DNA of 64,000 nucleotides from Canna indica (GCA_034359265.1 CP136891.1:58070001-58134000), one strand, 5' to 3'. Counted from the stretch's first letter, positions 46,095 through 59,620 are shown. Notes: generated from the letters alone by a model not told the origin. Made by a program: numbers and translations.

Positions 46095-49000
46095 ATGGAG
46101 GATTTTGATGCCGCAAGGAGCGGTAGTGACAACAACACTACTGAGCGTCGAGGCCGAGGCCGAGGTCGGGGCCGGGGTTGGGGGAGACCACCGCAGGCCC
46201 AAGAGGATGTGGGACAGGATCCCATGGTTGTTCAGTTGCAGGTTTGCATGACTGAGCTGACTGAGGCGCTCCGTAGGGAGTAGGAGCTGAGGCAGCAACC
46301 ACAACCAGTACCGATAGTACCCGTAGCACCAGAGGTGGTCCAGCCATTAGCATCACTGGTCAGAGCCACCAGAGGACCTTCATATGCAGATTTTGTGGCA
46401 TTCAGGCCACCGAAGTATACAAGGACAGATCAGCGGGTGGAGGTCACCAGTTTCTTGAGAGATTGCTATGAACTATGCAGGGAGCTCGGTTGTTCTTCTA
46501 AGATGACCGCTCGACTGATCGGGTTACAGCTGAGAGGTCCAGCTAAGGATTGGCTTCACACCTGGAGGGACCGCAGAGCAGCAGATGCATCACCCCTACT
46601 TGGGAGGAGTTTAGAGCTACTATGGTGGAGAAGTACTTGCCGATGAGCGTCCAGGACATGCGGGCGAAAAAGTTCGAGCTACTGTGTCAGACGGGCAGTA
46701 TGTCGATAACAGATTATGAGATGAAGTTCACTCGGCTCTCGAAGTACCATCCCACCTTGATAGCCACAGAGAACGCCAAGGTCAAGAGGTTTGTTGAGGG
46801 GTTGAGGCCGCAGATCACCAGACTGATCCATTACACCGAGGACACTTCCTTTGCTCGGGTTGTAGATGAGGCGCTCCGAAAGGATGCGCTGGTACCGACA
46901 GACATGCATGATGGTCCCCAGAAGAAAAAGTTTCAGCCCCAGTCTTCGGGGGGTCGGCCAGCTCACTCAGAGGGGACTTTTAGGACAGAAGATCCATCAT
47001 AGGACGGAGGTCATAACAGTTCCAGAGGCCACATGAGGTCAGGACCAGGGGCATCATCTGTAGGTTCACAGTGGAGATCTGGCCGCAGTAGTGTAACCGA
47101 TGTCACAGGAGGCACTGGGGGGCTTGCTGGGGACGTTTGTAGGTATATTTTAGCAGTGGGCAGACTTGACATTACAAAAATGATTGTCCTAGCAAGGGAA
47201 GTCAGCAGCCTGATCAGACCAGAGGAAAGGCACCGATGTCAATGAGTTCCGTAGCTCAAAGAGGTCAAACTCAGGGAGGAAGCCAGCGAGCTGGTGGTTC
47301 AGAGAGGCCCGCTGCATGTTTGCTATGAACCAAGAGGGCGCTGAGGAGTCCAGAGCAGTGGTGTCAGGTAATATTGTTGTTGGGTCTGCCATTGCATATG
47401 TTTTGTTTGATCCGGGTGCTACACACTCTTTTGTATCTGCTTTGTTTACTGCTAAATTGTCAGGGATATATTCTGTGCTTGAATTGCCTCTTGTGGTGTT
47501 TACGCCTATGGGCATTTCTGTGATGGCAGAGATAATCTTTCGGGGCTGTGAGGTTATCATTTGCGGGCATGTGTTGAAAATCGACTTGACACTCCTGCCG
47601 ACGCTGGAGCTTGATGTAATTTTGGGCATGGACTGATTGGCGGGCCATTTCACCTCAGTAGATTGCATGACTAAGACTATGACCTTCAGTAAGCTCGAAT
47701 TGACCCAGTTTACCTTCTAGGGTGAGGGAAGGGAAGAGCCGTTGATGGCGATTTCAGCTCTTAGGGCTCGGAAACTACTTCTGGGTGGTTGCCAGTCTTT
47801 CTTGGCCTTTGTGTTTGTGGCAGAGGAAGGCGGAGGTGCAGATAGGGATATTAGGGGGAGGCCCGTGGTGTGTGGGTTCCCTGATGTGTTCCTAGAGGAG
47901 TTGCTAGGGTTGCCTTTAGAGAGGGAGATTGAGTTCTGCATTGATTTGCAGCCTGGGTGAAGCCGATCTCCATTCCGCCGTATCGGATGACACTAGCTGA
48001 GTTGAGGGAGTTGAAGTCCTAGTTGCAGGAGCTGCTTGAGTTTGGTTTCGTTCGCCCAAGTATTTCGCATTGGGGTGCTCTAGTCCTCTTTGTGAAAAAA
48101 AAAGATAGGTCCATACATATGTGCATTGATTACCGACAGCTCAATAAGGTAACAGTGAAGAATCAATACCCGTTGCCCAAGATTGATGACTTATTTGATC
48201 ATCTTCAAGGAGCTCAATGGTTTTATAAGATTGACCTGCGGTCAGGGTATCATCAGTTGAGGATCCGGGACAGGGACGTCCCTAAGGCTGCTTTTAGGTC
48301 GAGGTGTGAGCACTTTGAGTTCCTGGTGATGTCCTTTGGGCTGGCTAATGCACCTGTAATATTTATTGATCTGATGAACCAAGCGTTCAGAGAATACTTG
48401 GATAAATTTGTAATTGTATTTATTGATGACATCTTGATTTATTCCAAGAATAAGGAGGAGCATGCTGAGCACTTGAGGGTAGTTCTGGAAACTCTCAGGG
48501 AGCATGAGTTGTATGCTAAATTCTCCAAGTGCGAGTTCTGGTTGGAGAGTGTTGGGTTCCTTGGCCATGTGGTGTTCAGGGAAGGGGTAAAGGTGGATCT
48601 CGCAAAGATAGAAGTCGTTCAGAACTGGTAGAGGCCGACTAATGTCACTAAGATCCGTAGTTTCCTGGATTTGGCAAGTTATTACAGAAAATTTGTGGAG
48701 AATTTCTCCAAGATTGCAGCGCCGTTGACCCGCCTGACTCAGAAGAAGGTCAAGTTCGAATGAGATAGTAAGTGCGAGGAGAGCTTTTTGAAGATCAAGG
48801 ACTGCTTGACGTTGGCACCAGTTCTAGCAGTACCCTTGGGCTCAGGAGGATTTGTTGATTACTATGATACCTCCCGGGTCGGCTTGGGTTGTGTATTGAT
48901 GTAGAATGGCAGGGTGATAGCTTATGCCTCCAGGCAGTTGAAGGTTCACGAGAAGAATTACTCAACTCATGATCTTGAGCTGGCAGCAGTGGTGTTCGCA

Positions 49001-50783
49001 TTGAAGCTGTGGCGTCACTATCTTTATGGCGAGGCTTGTGAGATATACAGTGATCATAAGAGCCTACAGTATTTGCTCACCCAAAAGGAGTTGAACCTGA
49101 GGCAGAGAAGATGGATTGAGCTATTGAAGGATTATGACTGCACGATCATGTACCATCCGGGGAAGGCTAACGTGGTAGCCGATGCTTTGAGCAGAAAGTC
49201 CATGGGCAGTCTGGCGTATTTGGCAGTCAGGAGGAGGCCGTTGGCTTAAGATTTGGCCCTATGTTTGGATGGCGGGGCAGTCTTATTAGTATCAGCTTCT
49301 GGTGCGTTGGTGGCTTACCTGAGGGTGTAGTCCACGTTGGTTGACATGCTGCGGGCAGCGCAGGAGGAGGATGCTTTCTGCGCATTCACTAAGGATCTGG
49401 CCAGGAGGGGAGATGCAGATAATGGGTTTAGTGTTAACTCGGAGGGCGTTCTAAGGTTTAAGAATCGAATAGTGATGCCAGATATGACTGAGGTTCGCAG
49501 GCAGGTGCTACAGATGGCTCATTGGTCCACATACACTATGCATCTGGGAGCCACAAAGATGTACCGAGACCTAAGGCAGAATTATTGGTGGAAATGCATG
49601 AAAAGAGAGGTGGCCGAGTTTGTATCTAAGTGCTTGGTGTGTCAGCAGGTTAAGGCTGAGCATTTGAATCCGGTAGGGTTGCTCCAGAACCTAGAAGTAC
49701 CAGAGTAAAAATGGGAGAAGATAACCACGGATTTTGTGACGGGATTGCCAAAGTTTGAGAAAGAGAAATGATTCTATATGGGTAGTGGTGGATCGCCTAA
49801 CTAAGACTTTACATTTTATACTGGTCAGGATGACCTTTTCAGCCGAGCAGTATGCGAGGTTGTTCATGGATCGGATCACCGCTTATCATGATGTTCATGT
49901 TATGATAATCTCAGATCGGGGTACTCAGTTTACAGCTCGATTCTGACAGTCTTTTCAGGAGGCATTGGGCACTCAGGTTCGGTTCAGTACAACATTTCAT
50001 CCACAGACAGATGGTCAGTCAGAGCAGACTATTCAAACGCTGGAGGATATGCTGAGAGCATGTGTCCTAGATCTGGAGGGCAGTTGGGAGAGACACTTAC
50101 CTCTGGTTGAGTATGCCTATAATAACAACTACCACAGTAGCATTGGGATGGCCCCATTTGAGGCATTGTATGGACGGAGATGCAGGTCACCTATAGGTTG
50201 GTTTGAGGCAGGAGATTCCCTTATGATGGGACCTGACCTAGTGGAGGAGGCAGTAGAAAAGGTGAAGCTAATTAGAGAGAGGCTGTTAGTAGCTCAGAGT
50301 CGCCAGAAGATGTATGCTGATGGAAAGGCCAGGGAGGTAGAGTTTGCTGAGGGGGATATGATGTTCCTCAAGGTATCCCCTATGAAATGGGTGGTGAGAT
50401 TTGGTAAGAAAGGAAAGCTAAGCCCTAGGTTCATTGGGTCATTTCCTATTCTCAAGCGCAAGGGAGCTGTGGCATATGAGTTAGCCTTACCTCCTAGTAT
50501 GGACTGAGTACATCTAGTGTTCCATGTGTCTATGCTGAAAAAGTACATTCGGGATGAGTCCCATGTGATTGAGCCTACCGCAGTGGAGGTGGATTCAACA
50601 CTCTCCTATGAGGAGCGACCAGTTGAGGTGCTAGACCGTCAGATCAAAAAATTGAGGTCCAAGGAGATCCCCTTGGTTAAAGTGAGGTGGAAGCACCATT
50701 CCGGCCAGGAGGCCACTTGGGAGGTGGAGCAGGATATGAGGGAGCATTATCCTTCATTGTTTGATGATTTGGTGAGTCCTTAA
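46095..50783 (+). pseudogene. Gypsy gag-pol polyprotein, broken
   Basis: The ATG at 46095 opens an Arg/Gly-rich Gag start, with a TAG near 46281. Retrotransposon-gag domain blocks (FRPPKYTRTD, AKDWLHTW, WEEFRATMVEKYLP) span 46335-47002 with a frameshift near 46590. The zinc knuckle region near 47090 is unreadable. Protease (LFDPGATHSFVS) is near 47405; reverse transcriptase at 48023-48631 has YRQLNK and FIDDILIYS; RNase H is in 48914-49249; the integrase zinc finger and core span 49337-50507; and a chromodomain-like end is at 50517-50783. Stops and shifts occur between most blocks. Confidence 0.93.
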
Positions 50784-50819
50784 TTTTTTTTTTCTGAAAT
50801 TCGAGGATAAATTTACTTT

Positions 50820-50831
50820 AAGGAGGGAGGA
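50820..50831 (+). other. polypurine tract of Gypsy element
   Basis: aaggagggagga directly upstream of the original 3' LTR start. Its last bases were duplicated by the hAT insertion (gggaggat at 50825-50832 and 54047-54054). Confidence 0.8.
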
Positions 50832-50975
50832 TTAGAGGTGGCAACGGGTCGTGCCCGGGCAGGCCTGGCCACCTCCGAGCTGGGCCGAGCACAGCCCAAA
50901 CAATTGGCAGCCCAGCCCAGCCCGAGCCCGAGCCCGCCCAACTGGGCTCGGGCTCGGGCCGGCCTAAAAATTAAT

Positions 50976-51120
50976 TATTTAATTTAAATTTTTAAAATTT
51001 TAAATTTAAATTTTTAAAATTTTAAATTTAAATTTTTAAATTTTTAAATTTAAATTTAAATTTTTAAATTTAAATTTAAATTTTTAAAATTTTAAATTTA
51101 AATTTTTAAAGGTTTAAAAT
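50976..51120. repeat. AAATTT-type tandem array near hAT left end
   Basis: Repeated 'aatttaaatttttaaa' units, about eight. The same place in copy 1 (about 14363-14400) has only one or two units, so the array expanded in this copy. Confidence 0.85.
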
Positions 51121-51476
51121 TTAATTTTAAAAATTAATGATTACAGGTTAATTTTGAACTTGGACCTCTAATTTTATTAATCATTGTACTAAATTTTATT
51201 ATATATTTTTAACACATCTTTTATATGTAACGCAGTACAAATTAATAAAAATATTTTTGAAGAAAATCAAATTATAATTAAATTTTTATTTATCTTTAAT
51301 ACAAAAATATTCATTCAATGATAAAATAATTTGTTTAAATATTATAATAGACCGCACCTTAAAAGATTGCCTACATACCTTCTATAGTTAAACTTGTACT
51401 CCCCAATGATTAACTATAGAAGGATCAGGTCTACGTAGTTATTTTTACATTTTTAATTACCCGTAGTCCCGATGAT

Positions 51477-53502
51477 TTAACTTGTACTTGGACCAGCAGC
51501 ACCAGCTTCGCTTGTTTGAGCTTTCTCCTCTCCCGATGATGAACTGCCATGTCCTCCATTATCTTGTAATCTATCTTCAGCATCCAACCAGTCTTTTAAG
51601 CAAATGCACATTTCAACCGTTTCTTCATTCATTCGGCTCCTTTTTTCATCGAGAATTCTATTTCCTGCACTAAAACAAAACTCGGAAGCTACTGTAGACA
51701 TAAGAACTGTTAATATATCACATGCCATGATGGAAATAATAGGATACGTATTTTCTTATTTTTTCCACCATGCTAAAATTTCATTATCATCTATTTCTTC
51801 AGAATGATTATGATCTAGAAAAAAAAGTAATTCATTAAAATTAGTAGATTTAGTTTTTTTTATTCTACGACCAAGTTGAGAATTAATACTATTTCCACCA
51901 TCTTCTCTTAATCTAGAAGAAGATGTTGTCTTATTTGTAATTGTATCACCAAATTTTGAAGCGTAAAATACAAACATAGAATTCAATAAATTCAAAATTT
52001 TAATTTTTTTTCTTCAACATTATCTAATTTCATATTGTTATAATAATCATCTAACAACATATTTAAACCATTAATTTTCATTCTAGGATCTAAACATATT
52101 GCTAAACAAAATAAAGTAGGTATATCTGACCAATACTTTTTAAATTTAGATTCCATTAAAGAAATAATTTGTGCAAATAAAGGATGATGTCTATATGAAG
52201 AAAATACTTCACTAATATGAACTATATGTGAAAGAGTTAAATTACATGTTGGATAATAAATACCGGAAAGTTGTTCAATAGCTTTATTAAAAAGTTCTAA
52301 AATTTGAGTAATATGCCCAGCAACTAACCAATCATTATTATTAATTGGATCACCCGACATATTTTGATTGTAAAATATTGTAAGGATATCTTGATATCTT
52401 ATAGTAGACATAAGCATATGATATGTTGAATTCCATCTAGTAATAACATCACCATTAATTTTTTTAAATGGTTTATTAAAAGATTGATATAATTTTTTAA
52501 ATTCTTGTGTTCTTGCTTTTGAAGAACGCATATATCTAATAACATCTCTTATTTTTTCTACATGTATTTACTTATTTTAAATCATCTTGTACACAAATTA
52601 AGAACATGACAAACACAACGAACATGAAATAATTCACCATCTAATACTGGTTTAAATAACTGTATAAGGGGAGGAATAACAACATCATTATTACTAGCAT
52701 TATCAAAACTAATCGAATTTTTTTATCATTTATATTATAGAAAGATGTTACAAATCTAATAGCAGAAAAAATGGCAACAGAAGTGTGTGGATATTCAAAA
52801 ACTTTAAAACTAATTATTCTTTTTTGCAAAATAAAATTTTCATCAATCCAATATGTTATAACACAAATGTAAGAATTAGTAGTACGTTGACTAGACCAAA
52901 CATTAGATGTTAAAAAAAAAATTGATTTATTATTTTGAAAACTAGTCATTATATTTTCTCTATATATAAAAAATAATTTTAAAGCATCACTTTTCATTGT
53001 ATTTCTCGTAATTATTTTATATTTTGGTTGTAAAGTATTTTGAATCCAACTAGAAAATTTTGGTTGATCAACAAAACTAAAAGGAGATTCACTTTGAACA
53101 ATTAATTTTGCAAGTTCTCGATGTTGAAAATCATGATTATACGAAAAAGCTATTAGATCAGAAGAAATAAATTAGGAATTTGTTGAGCTTGTGCAACCTT
53201 AGTGTTATGACCCTTTGCATGACGTAATAAATGATCAGTTCCTCCGGTTGTTGAAGCCGAAAGAATTTTTTGATATTTTTTGCACCGAGCTATTGTTATG
53301 GTGCCATCAGGTTCAATAATTTTCTCAAAATATTCCTAAATCATACTTTTTTTCTACCCGATGGACATAAATTAATAGATGGACTTATCTCTATGTTTTG
53401 ATTTTGTTGAGTGATAGGAGTGGTAGGAGTAGCAGGAGACATTTCTTCTAACGTATTTGATCCAGTTTGTGGAGTATAACCTAAAAAATCTCCATCCGCC
53501 AT
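51477..53502 (-). pseudogene. hAT transposase (BED finger), copy 2
   Basis: The ATG is at 53500-53502 and a stop at 51477-51479 follows an AGPSTS end. The same domain blocks occur as in copy 1: a BED finger region (53200-53340, frameshifted), catalytic region near 52700, TRWNSTYHML and LDPRMK at 51992-52531, and dimerisation region STVASEFCFSAGNRILDEKRS at 51477-51728. The dimerisation region is better preserved than in copy 1. Frameshifts near 52720, 52910 and in the finger break it. Confidence 0.9.
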
Positions 53503-53765
53503 TAGTAAAAATTAAAAATATAAAAAATATAAATATTATACTAATCAATGAAATAAATTGAAGAGATTAAATTTTTTTAACAACAATCTTGAATCCTTGT
53601 CTTCTCGATGAGCTTAAAATGTTGTTGAGAATGATTGTAAATGAACTTAGATTGTTGAGAGTAAGAGTGTAAGAGAGTTGAGAGTTAAGGATTGAGAGAA
53701 AGAGAGTTAATGATTGAGAGAAAGAGTTGAAGATGAAGATAGAAGAAATGAAGAAGGAGAGGGGG

Positions 53766-53773
53766 TATTTATA
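53766..53773 (-). promoter_or_regulatory. TATA box of hAT copy 2
   Basis: The minus strand reads cctataaataccccc, conserved with 17025-17032. Confidence 0.6.
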
Positions 53774-54337
53774 GGATTATATATATATATAATAAAGGAT
53801 TCATCGGCCCGAGCTAGACCTGGCTCGGGCCGACCTACGTCTGGCGCGCGCCAGGCCTCCCGTGCTCGGGCCAGCACGGTGTGCGGGCCGTGGTCGGCCT
53901 GCGTGCCCAAAAGGCGAGCTCGGCTCATCTTCTGGGCACAGCCGTGCCGGGCCAGGCCCAAATTTTTTTGGGCCGGGCCATACCTGGCCCAAAATCGGGC
54001 CGGGCCCGTGCCGCCCATGGGCTGGCATAGCCCATTGCCATCTCTAGGGAGGATTGTAATATCCTAAATATTTAATTATATTATTTTCCTTTATGCTTGT
54101 ATTTTCCAGTCTAGCGGACTAGATCGAGGTCGAGCCGAGTCGACTCATGGTCCAGTGCGAGCCTGCGAGCTCGGGTAAGTAGGATTATGAGTATGAAATT
54201 TTGCTTGTGTAGATTAATATATTTAATTTTAGGTTGTGTATGCATGATGGGTGTGTATGTATTGGATGGTTATGTGGGGAGTAAGATTAATTAAGGTAAT
54301 TTAAGTTAGCGGATTAGGGTTAGGGTTGAGGAAGGGA

Positions 54338-54343
54338 TATAAA
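54338..54343 (+). promoter_or_regulatory. TATA box of Gypsy 3' LTR
   Basis: TATAAA in gaagggatataaacccc, at the same position as in the 5' LTR. Confidence 0.6.
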
Positions 54344-55844
54344 CCCCATCTTCTTGACTTGTGGCTCCCTATTTGGAGCCACATAAGCTTTTGAGAAGAG
54401 GAGCCAGCCACTAGCCGCCAGCCAGCCCCTCTCCTCTCTCCCCATGGAGCCATTGCCATCAAGAGCCGATCCGCCTAAGCTCCTTCCGTCTCCTTCCCTC
54501 TTCCTTCCTTGGAGCCGAGCAGAGAGGAGCCGCCCCTCTCTCTTCCATCTCTTCCCCTCTTCCTCTCCTCAAGCCGACGGCTTGAGGTGAGCTGCCTCAC
54601 CCTCTCTTCCCCTTCTTGAGTCGAGCCGCCATCTTTTGAAGTTGGATTCGAGGGCCATCATCCGGGATTTCTTCTTGATCATCCTTCCTATTTTGGTGAG
54701 TGGTTTTACCCTCATTCTTCGGGATTTCTTCGAGTTTCTTGAAGTCGTTCTTGGAGGCTTGATGTTCTTGATTTGTTTTTCGACGTTTTTCTCGAATTCT
54801 CATCATTCTTTTGTGTGTCGTGTTTGAGGAGGCCCTAAAACCTCCCCTATGGGGCTCGGTAACCCTAGGGGTGCTCGGCCAAGGGTGGAGCAAGCGTGCC
54901 CTCAAGGTGTTCGATGAAATGTCCAAGTGAGAGGTTGTTGGTTATCTTGTAGTTTATGTTTTGAATTGGTGGTTAAAATGAGTTCTTATATGTTCAAGCA
55001 TGCTTAATATTTAATCTGTGATTTTTGGAAAAAATCATGTTTTGTGAAAATTAGGATCTTGATGTTGATGCCATGAGTGTTCTAGCAAGATGGGTTCTTG
55101 ATTTAAATGCTTGATCTTAAGGTTGGTTCTTGATTAAAGATGATGGTAGTGCTTGATAATCTTGCTTAAAAATATGGTTTCTATGAGGTTTATCTGAATA
55201 TTATAATTTTTATATGTTGGTAAATTAAGGATGTAATTTCTGTGAATGTTGGAATTTCATGATATGCTAAAAATTCAATATTGCTGGAATTTCATGCTGA
55301 GATGATGAATCTGTGCTATTTTTGTAATGCTTGCTGTGGTGTTTGTATTTCTCTAAACATAGTCGTGTAACCTATCGTTTCGACCAGAAAATATAGTTTG
55401 GAAATATAGGATACACTCTGGACACCATATTCGGATTAGATACATCAGTTTATGGCAGAACAATAAGCTAAAACAAAACCCTAAAATAAAACCCTAATTG
55501 TGGTGAACTAAATTTTAATTGCATAATTAAAATTGGGTAAAAGGGCCAGCATAATCTATTATGAACCAACATGAGAAATTTATGCATGAAATAAAATCAC
55601 ATGGGTTTATGACATTACAGGTCTAGGAGTTGGGGTCGGGTATTGGAGCGTTGAGATACTTTCGAATAGGAACACCCCTAAGACATCGTAGGAAAGATTT
55701 GACTTAGGTCATGGTGCGCCATATCTTTATGAATGGCGGAGAGGCTCGTTGAGGAACCGGATTGTGGGTTAGGCCCAGGAGGTTGGATGACTAATTCCCA
55801 ATCTATGGAACAAGCTCGGAGGGCCTTTCTCGATTATTCTGGTT

Positions 55845-56060
55845 TGGTCTCGTGGGATAAGTTCGAAGGGCCTACCGAATTATCCCCGAGGTTATTTTTA
55901 AGGAATAAATTCGGAGGGCCTACCCGAGCAAGTTCGGATGGGCGAATCCCAATTGTTCCTACGCGTCTCGTGGAGCAAGTTCGGAGGGCCTTCTTGATTG
56001 CTCCCGAGTTTCTTTATACTAGGATAAGTTCGGAGGGCCTTTCCGATTATCCTAATATGT
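55845..56060. repeat. 'ttcggagggcct' minisatellite in Gypsy 3' LTR
   Basis: Several irregular copies of a unit containing aagttcggagggcct followed by a variable segment. A different, 55-bp unit occupies this region in the solo LTR. Confidence 0.75.
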
Positions 56061-56704
56061 GTTGTTGCCTTAGGGCATGGTAGACTTAGGCTTGTTGTTC
56101 TTCACCGTCTAGGTGTTGGCTGCCTTCAGGCAGGTGGTGGTCGGATGGCCTGATATCTGGTCACTCACTTGTGACCTTTTCTTGCTTGACTCAGGAATTT
56201 TACCTTATGCATCTTATCTGTGATGTTTGTTTTTATGAGGGTTGGTAGAACCGCTCACCGAATTCTTTGAACTCACCCATTGTCGTTGTTTTGTTTTGCA
56301 GAGCCTGACTAGTGAGATGAGCTAGAGCACTTGGAGCAACTGGAGGGCAGAGGAGCCACATGATCTCATAGCAGTCCTAGTTAGGGGTCGTAGTCGAGTC
56401 TGTAGTAGTTTGTCATGCACTTTTGTTTTGATATTTGAAGTTGTAATCTCGTGGTGACATTCATGTTTTATTTAGACTTTTATTTGTTAAAAAACTATTG
56501 ATCTTCGATTTATTTATTTGTGTACTTGAGCTATTTTAAAAACCTTTGATGTTTTGAAATAAAAATCTGTTTTAGTTCTTTTTATTAATAAAAGCTGTTG
56601 TTTATTCCGCTATGATTATGAGTTGGCATGTGCATGAGTTAGACTGCAATGTATAGGCACGTTTACCCTGGTCGGTCACGTGATTCTGAACTTGGGGCAT
56701 GACA

Positions 56705-57313
56705 CATTTTTTGTTATATCTACTAAAAATTCAGTCATATGCATATGCTTGTATCTAGTCTTTATTTTCTTCTTCTTTACAATTTTGAGATTGTTGCTGG
56801 TGAGAAAATTCACCCAACTTACAAGTTAAGCTCATAGACCGGAAGGAGCTTTCTTGAATTCTCCTTCCAAATCTTCTGGAAGAATAACTTGCTTGGAGTA
56901 ATGCTAACCTTGATGAGACAAATAGCCAAATTGACAAATAGATAAATATACAAATAGACAAATAGTCTATTAGACTGGCAGATGAATTCTCTCACAAGTT
57001 TATTAATTTCTTAGATTAAAGAAGATTCAGATGGAAAGAAAGTAAAGGATGATTATGTTATCTTTAATCTTATTCTTTTTGAAGGTCCAACTGCTTAGAC
57101 GGTCTTTAATCTTATTCTGCTTAGACTGGCTATTTTTTTTTATCAAAGGAAGCTGGAGAAGAGCAGAAAACTACACTTGCAAGAGGGAGCTTTGGAGAGT
57201 TCAGCACCCGCTGAGCCGAATTTGAAATGCTGCAAGGGACCTTCTCAAACTTGATGAGAAAAATCCTCGTCAAATCTTTGACGGAGAGGTCCTCCTTCGA
57301 CAGATGAATCGGT
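56705..57313. other. flank of Gypsy element, no gene seen
   Basis: Mixed-composition DNA without recognised repeats. Two 'ggtctttaatcttattct'-like phrases occur near 57050 and 57105. It may be older host sequence; the short minus-strand frame at 56755-56961 has no recognisable domain. Confidence 0.35.
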
Positions 57314-58530
57314 CACTACAACAGATAAGACTTGTAGTCACGAAATTGTACCCACGAACGATTCATTTGTGGCAATAAATGTATTTTGTAGTCACAATTT
57401 GAACCATCGCGATAATTGACTAATTATTAGCCACGAAACATTGACGTCATGGCAAGAAAAGCTTTGTTAGCTACGAAATATTGACGATGTGACAACAAAA
57501 GCATAACAGTAGTCACATATACCCCATTATGTGATAATAACATATTTAATTGCCACATTTTTTTTTGTTATAACTGATGTAATATAGTCGTAGTAATATA
57601 TGAGCCGATAGCCATGTTAAAATCGTGGCTACCGTTTAATAGTATTTGCTTGGATTTTATATTTGCGAGAAGAAACATGTTAGTTGTCGTAATAAAGGCT
57701 CCAAGGATATAAATTTACTGCCAAAGTGTATATTTTGGCGTCTTTCTTGATTTTTGTAATGCAAAAAAATAATTGTGACTATTGTAGTACATTGTAGCCA
57801 CGTTAAATTCGTGGCTAGTGGTTAATAGCATTTGCCTCAATTCCATGTTTGTAAGAATAAACATGCTAGTTGTTTTAAGAAAATATTCATTGTGGCTACT
57901 TGAGTACATTGTACCCACGACTTGAGTACAATTCCATGTTTGGCATGATTCTTAATTTTTGTAATGATGAAAATTCTTTGTGACTACTTGAGTACATTGT
58001 ACCCACGACCATTTCGAGGCTACTGTGTCACAACATTTGCTTCGATCATAAATTGTGAGAAGAAATATGTTAGTTGCCACAAAAATCATTCATACGATTT
58101 GTAATGTATATATTTTAGTGTCATTCCAAATATTTATAATAGATAATATTACTTGTGGCTACTGGAGTACCATTTAGCCATGATATGCCTGTGGCTGTTG
58201 TTTAATATCATTTCCTTCAATTGCATATGTTTGTGAGTAGAAATATTTAAATTGCCATAAGAAATGTTCGTGGATATAAATTTACCGCCGAAGTGTATAT
58301 TTTGGCGCCTTTCTTAATATTTGCAACGAAAAGATAATTTGTGACTACTAAAATATATAATAGCCACAATTATACTTGTACCATTAGTTGTCGTACCTAC
58401 GAAGTAGATTTTGTGGGTAATAGTTCACAGGCAGTTATAAACATCTGTGTCTATTGCATGTGACGTACTTTACAGTAACAAACTTAGCGTTCGTGGCAAA
58501 TGCTTGAAGCGAAAATAAATAAAATTTGTT
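57314..58530. mobile_element. CACTA-like fragment, left terminus at 57314
   Basis: It begins CACTACAACAGATAAGACTT and carries many copies of 'gtggctactnnagtacattgt' and 'tagccacga' units in both orientations. This is the same family as the right end at 10274. No transposase and no TAGTG right end were found; the right limit is approximate. Confidence 0.6.
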
Positions 58531-59275
58531 CTCGTCATTCACTTTTTGGTCAATTTAAATTTCTTGTGCCATCTAAAATTACTACGAGTAATATATGGAT
58601 ATTACTCCATGCATTATTCATGAAATGTATTCGTGATTACTATAATAAATTCAAATACAGATATGACATTCTATGATATTCTATTATATATCATTAACAA
58701 AATTTGGTGTAAACAATAAAATATTTTTTTTATTAATTTGTTATTATTATAAAAAATTGATTGTATGACTAATAAAATCATGTGTATATATTAAAATTGA
58801 CTTTTATAACTAATAGAATACTTGTTGGAATAAACAATCAAATTAATAATTTTTTTTAAAAAATATCATACCATATACTAAATTTAATTCTTTTATTTGT
58901 AAATTTTCCATATTAGTTGATCAAATAATTTTCAAATTTTATATTCTCGATTTAAACTATTATAGTTCTCACAATAATTTGGTACGATGGATTACATCAA
59001 TTCTCACATTTTTATATTATATCATTCACCTCATGACCCTATAATGTCACTTAAATGTCAAGTTCATTTTTGTAATTTACCCTAGTAAAAACTCTTAATT
59101 TTAGCATAAGCATTCTTTATTTTTCTTATGATTGACAATTCATGTCAAGTCGAGGATATCGGGCTGGACTGGCTTGCCCTGAACAAAAATCGTGCCCGAC
59201 TCGACACATCCTGATAAAAGTTTGGGTCAGGGACCTTGAGCTCGGCACGTCACTGAAAATAAACGTGCCGACACG
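58531..59275. other. AT-rich tract, no gene seen
   Basis: AT-rich to about 59120, then a short GC-richer patch (59140-59275) with cgggctggactgg and ctcggcacg phrases that resemble subterminal DNA of a hAT-like element. No ends were identified. Confidence 0.35.
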
Positions 59276-59480
59276 CACTACAAGAAATCTAGTCTTTATT
59301 GAAGAGATTTGGTGGTGGTGGTGGTGGTGGGGGGGGGGGCACATCGAATATGACCCAACAAGAAAATATTTTATGAGGGTCAAATATGATCCTCATGAAA
59401 TCCTACTTGTTATGATGACAAGAAAAATGACCATCACTTATTCACAAGAACTTGGGCGTCGATATATGATCCTCTAAATT
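59276..59480. mobile_element. possible CACTA left terminus
   Basis: CACTACAAGAAATCTAG at 59276 matches the usual CACTA start. A GGT microsatellite running into a G homopolymer follows at 59311-59339. The opposite end and target duplication were not found, so this is a weak call. Confidence 0.4.
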
Positions 59481-59620
59481 GATTAAATATATTTTAAAAA
59501 TATAAAAATATTATTAAGTAAATATTAAAATTCTCGTTCCATCCCTCAAAATTATTTCCTTAATAAAATTGCTATTAAATAAAATAATAATTTCAATAAT
59601 AAAAATATTAAAAATTAAAA

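Larger units (their letters stand above)
50833..54046 (-). mobile_element. large hAT transposon, copy 2 (complete ends)
   Basis: A 3214-bp element starting tagaggtggcaa and ending ttgccatctcta, flanked by a perfect 8-bp duplication gggaggat. Subterminal regions are rich in gggccggg palindromes. A minus-strand transposase pseudogene occupies 51477-53502, with a TATA at 53766-53773. It is the reference for the truncated copy at 14284-17203. Confidence 0.95.
43602..56704 (+). mobile_element. Ty3/Gypsy chromovirus (Tekay/Del-like) with nested hAT
   Basis: 5' LTR 43602-45881, PBS 45885-45896, gag-pol pseudogene 46095-50783, purine tract 50820-50831 and 3' LTR 54055-56704. Flanks catta (43597-43601) and cattt (56705-56709) agree at 4 of 5, a likely TSD. 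A complete 3.2-kb hAT (50833-54046) sits between the purine tract and the 3' LTR. The domain order protease, RT, RNase H, integrase and a C-terminal chromodomain-like region (VRWKHHSGQEATWE) identifies a chromovirus. Confidence 0.93.
54055..56704 (+). repeat. 3' LTR of Gypsy element
   Basis: It starts TGTAATATCCTAA and ends ggcatgaca, 2650 bp. It has a TATA at 54338-54343, CT-rich leader sequence, and the middle section (55249-56256) missing from the 5' LTR. The solo LTR at 25689-28194 retains a comparable middle section in reverse orientation. Confidence 0.93.
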
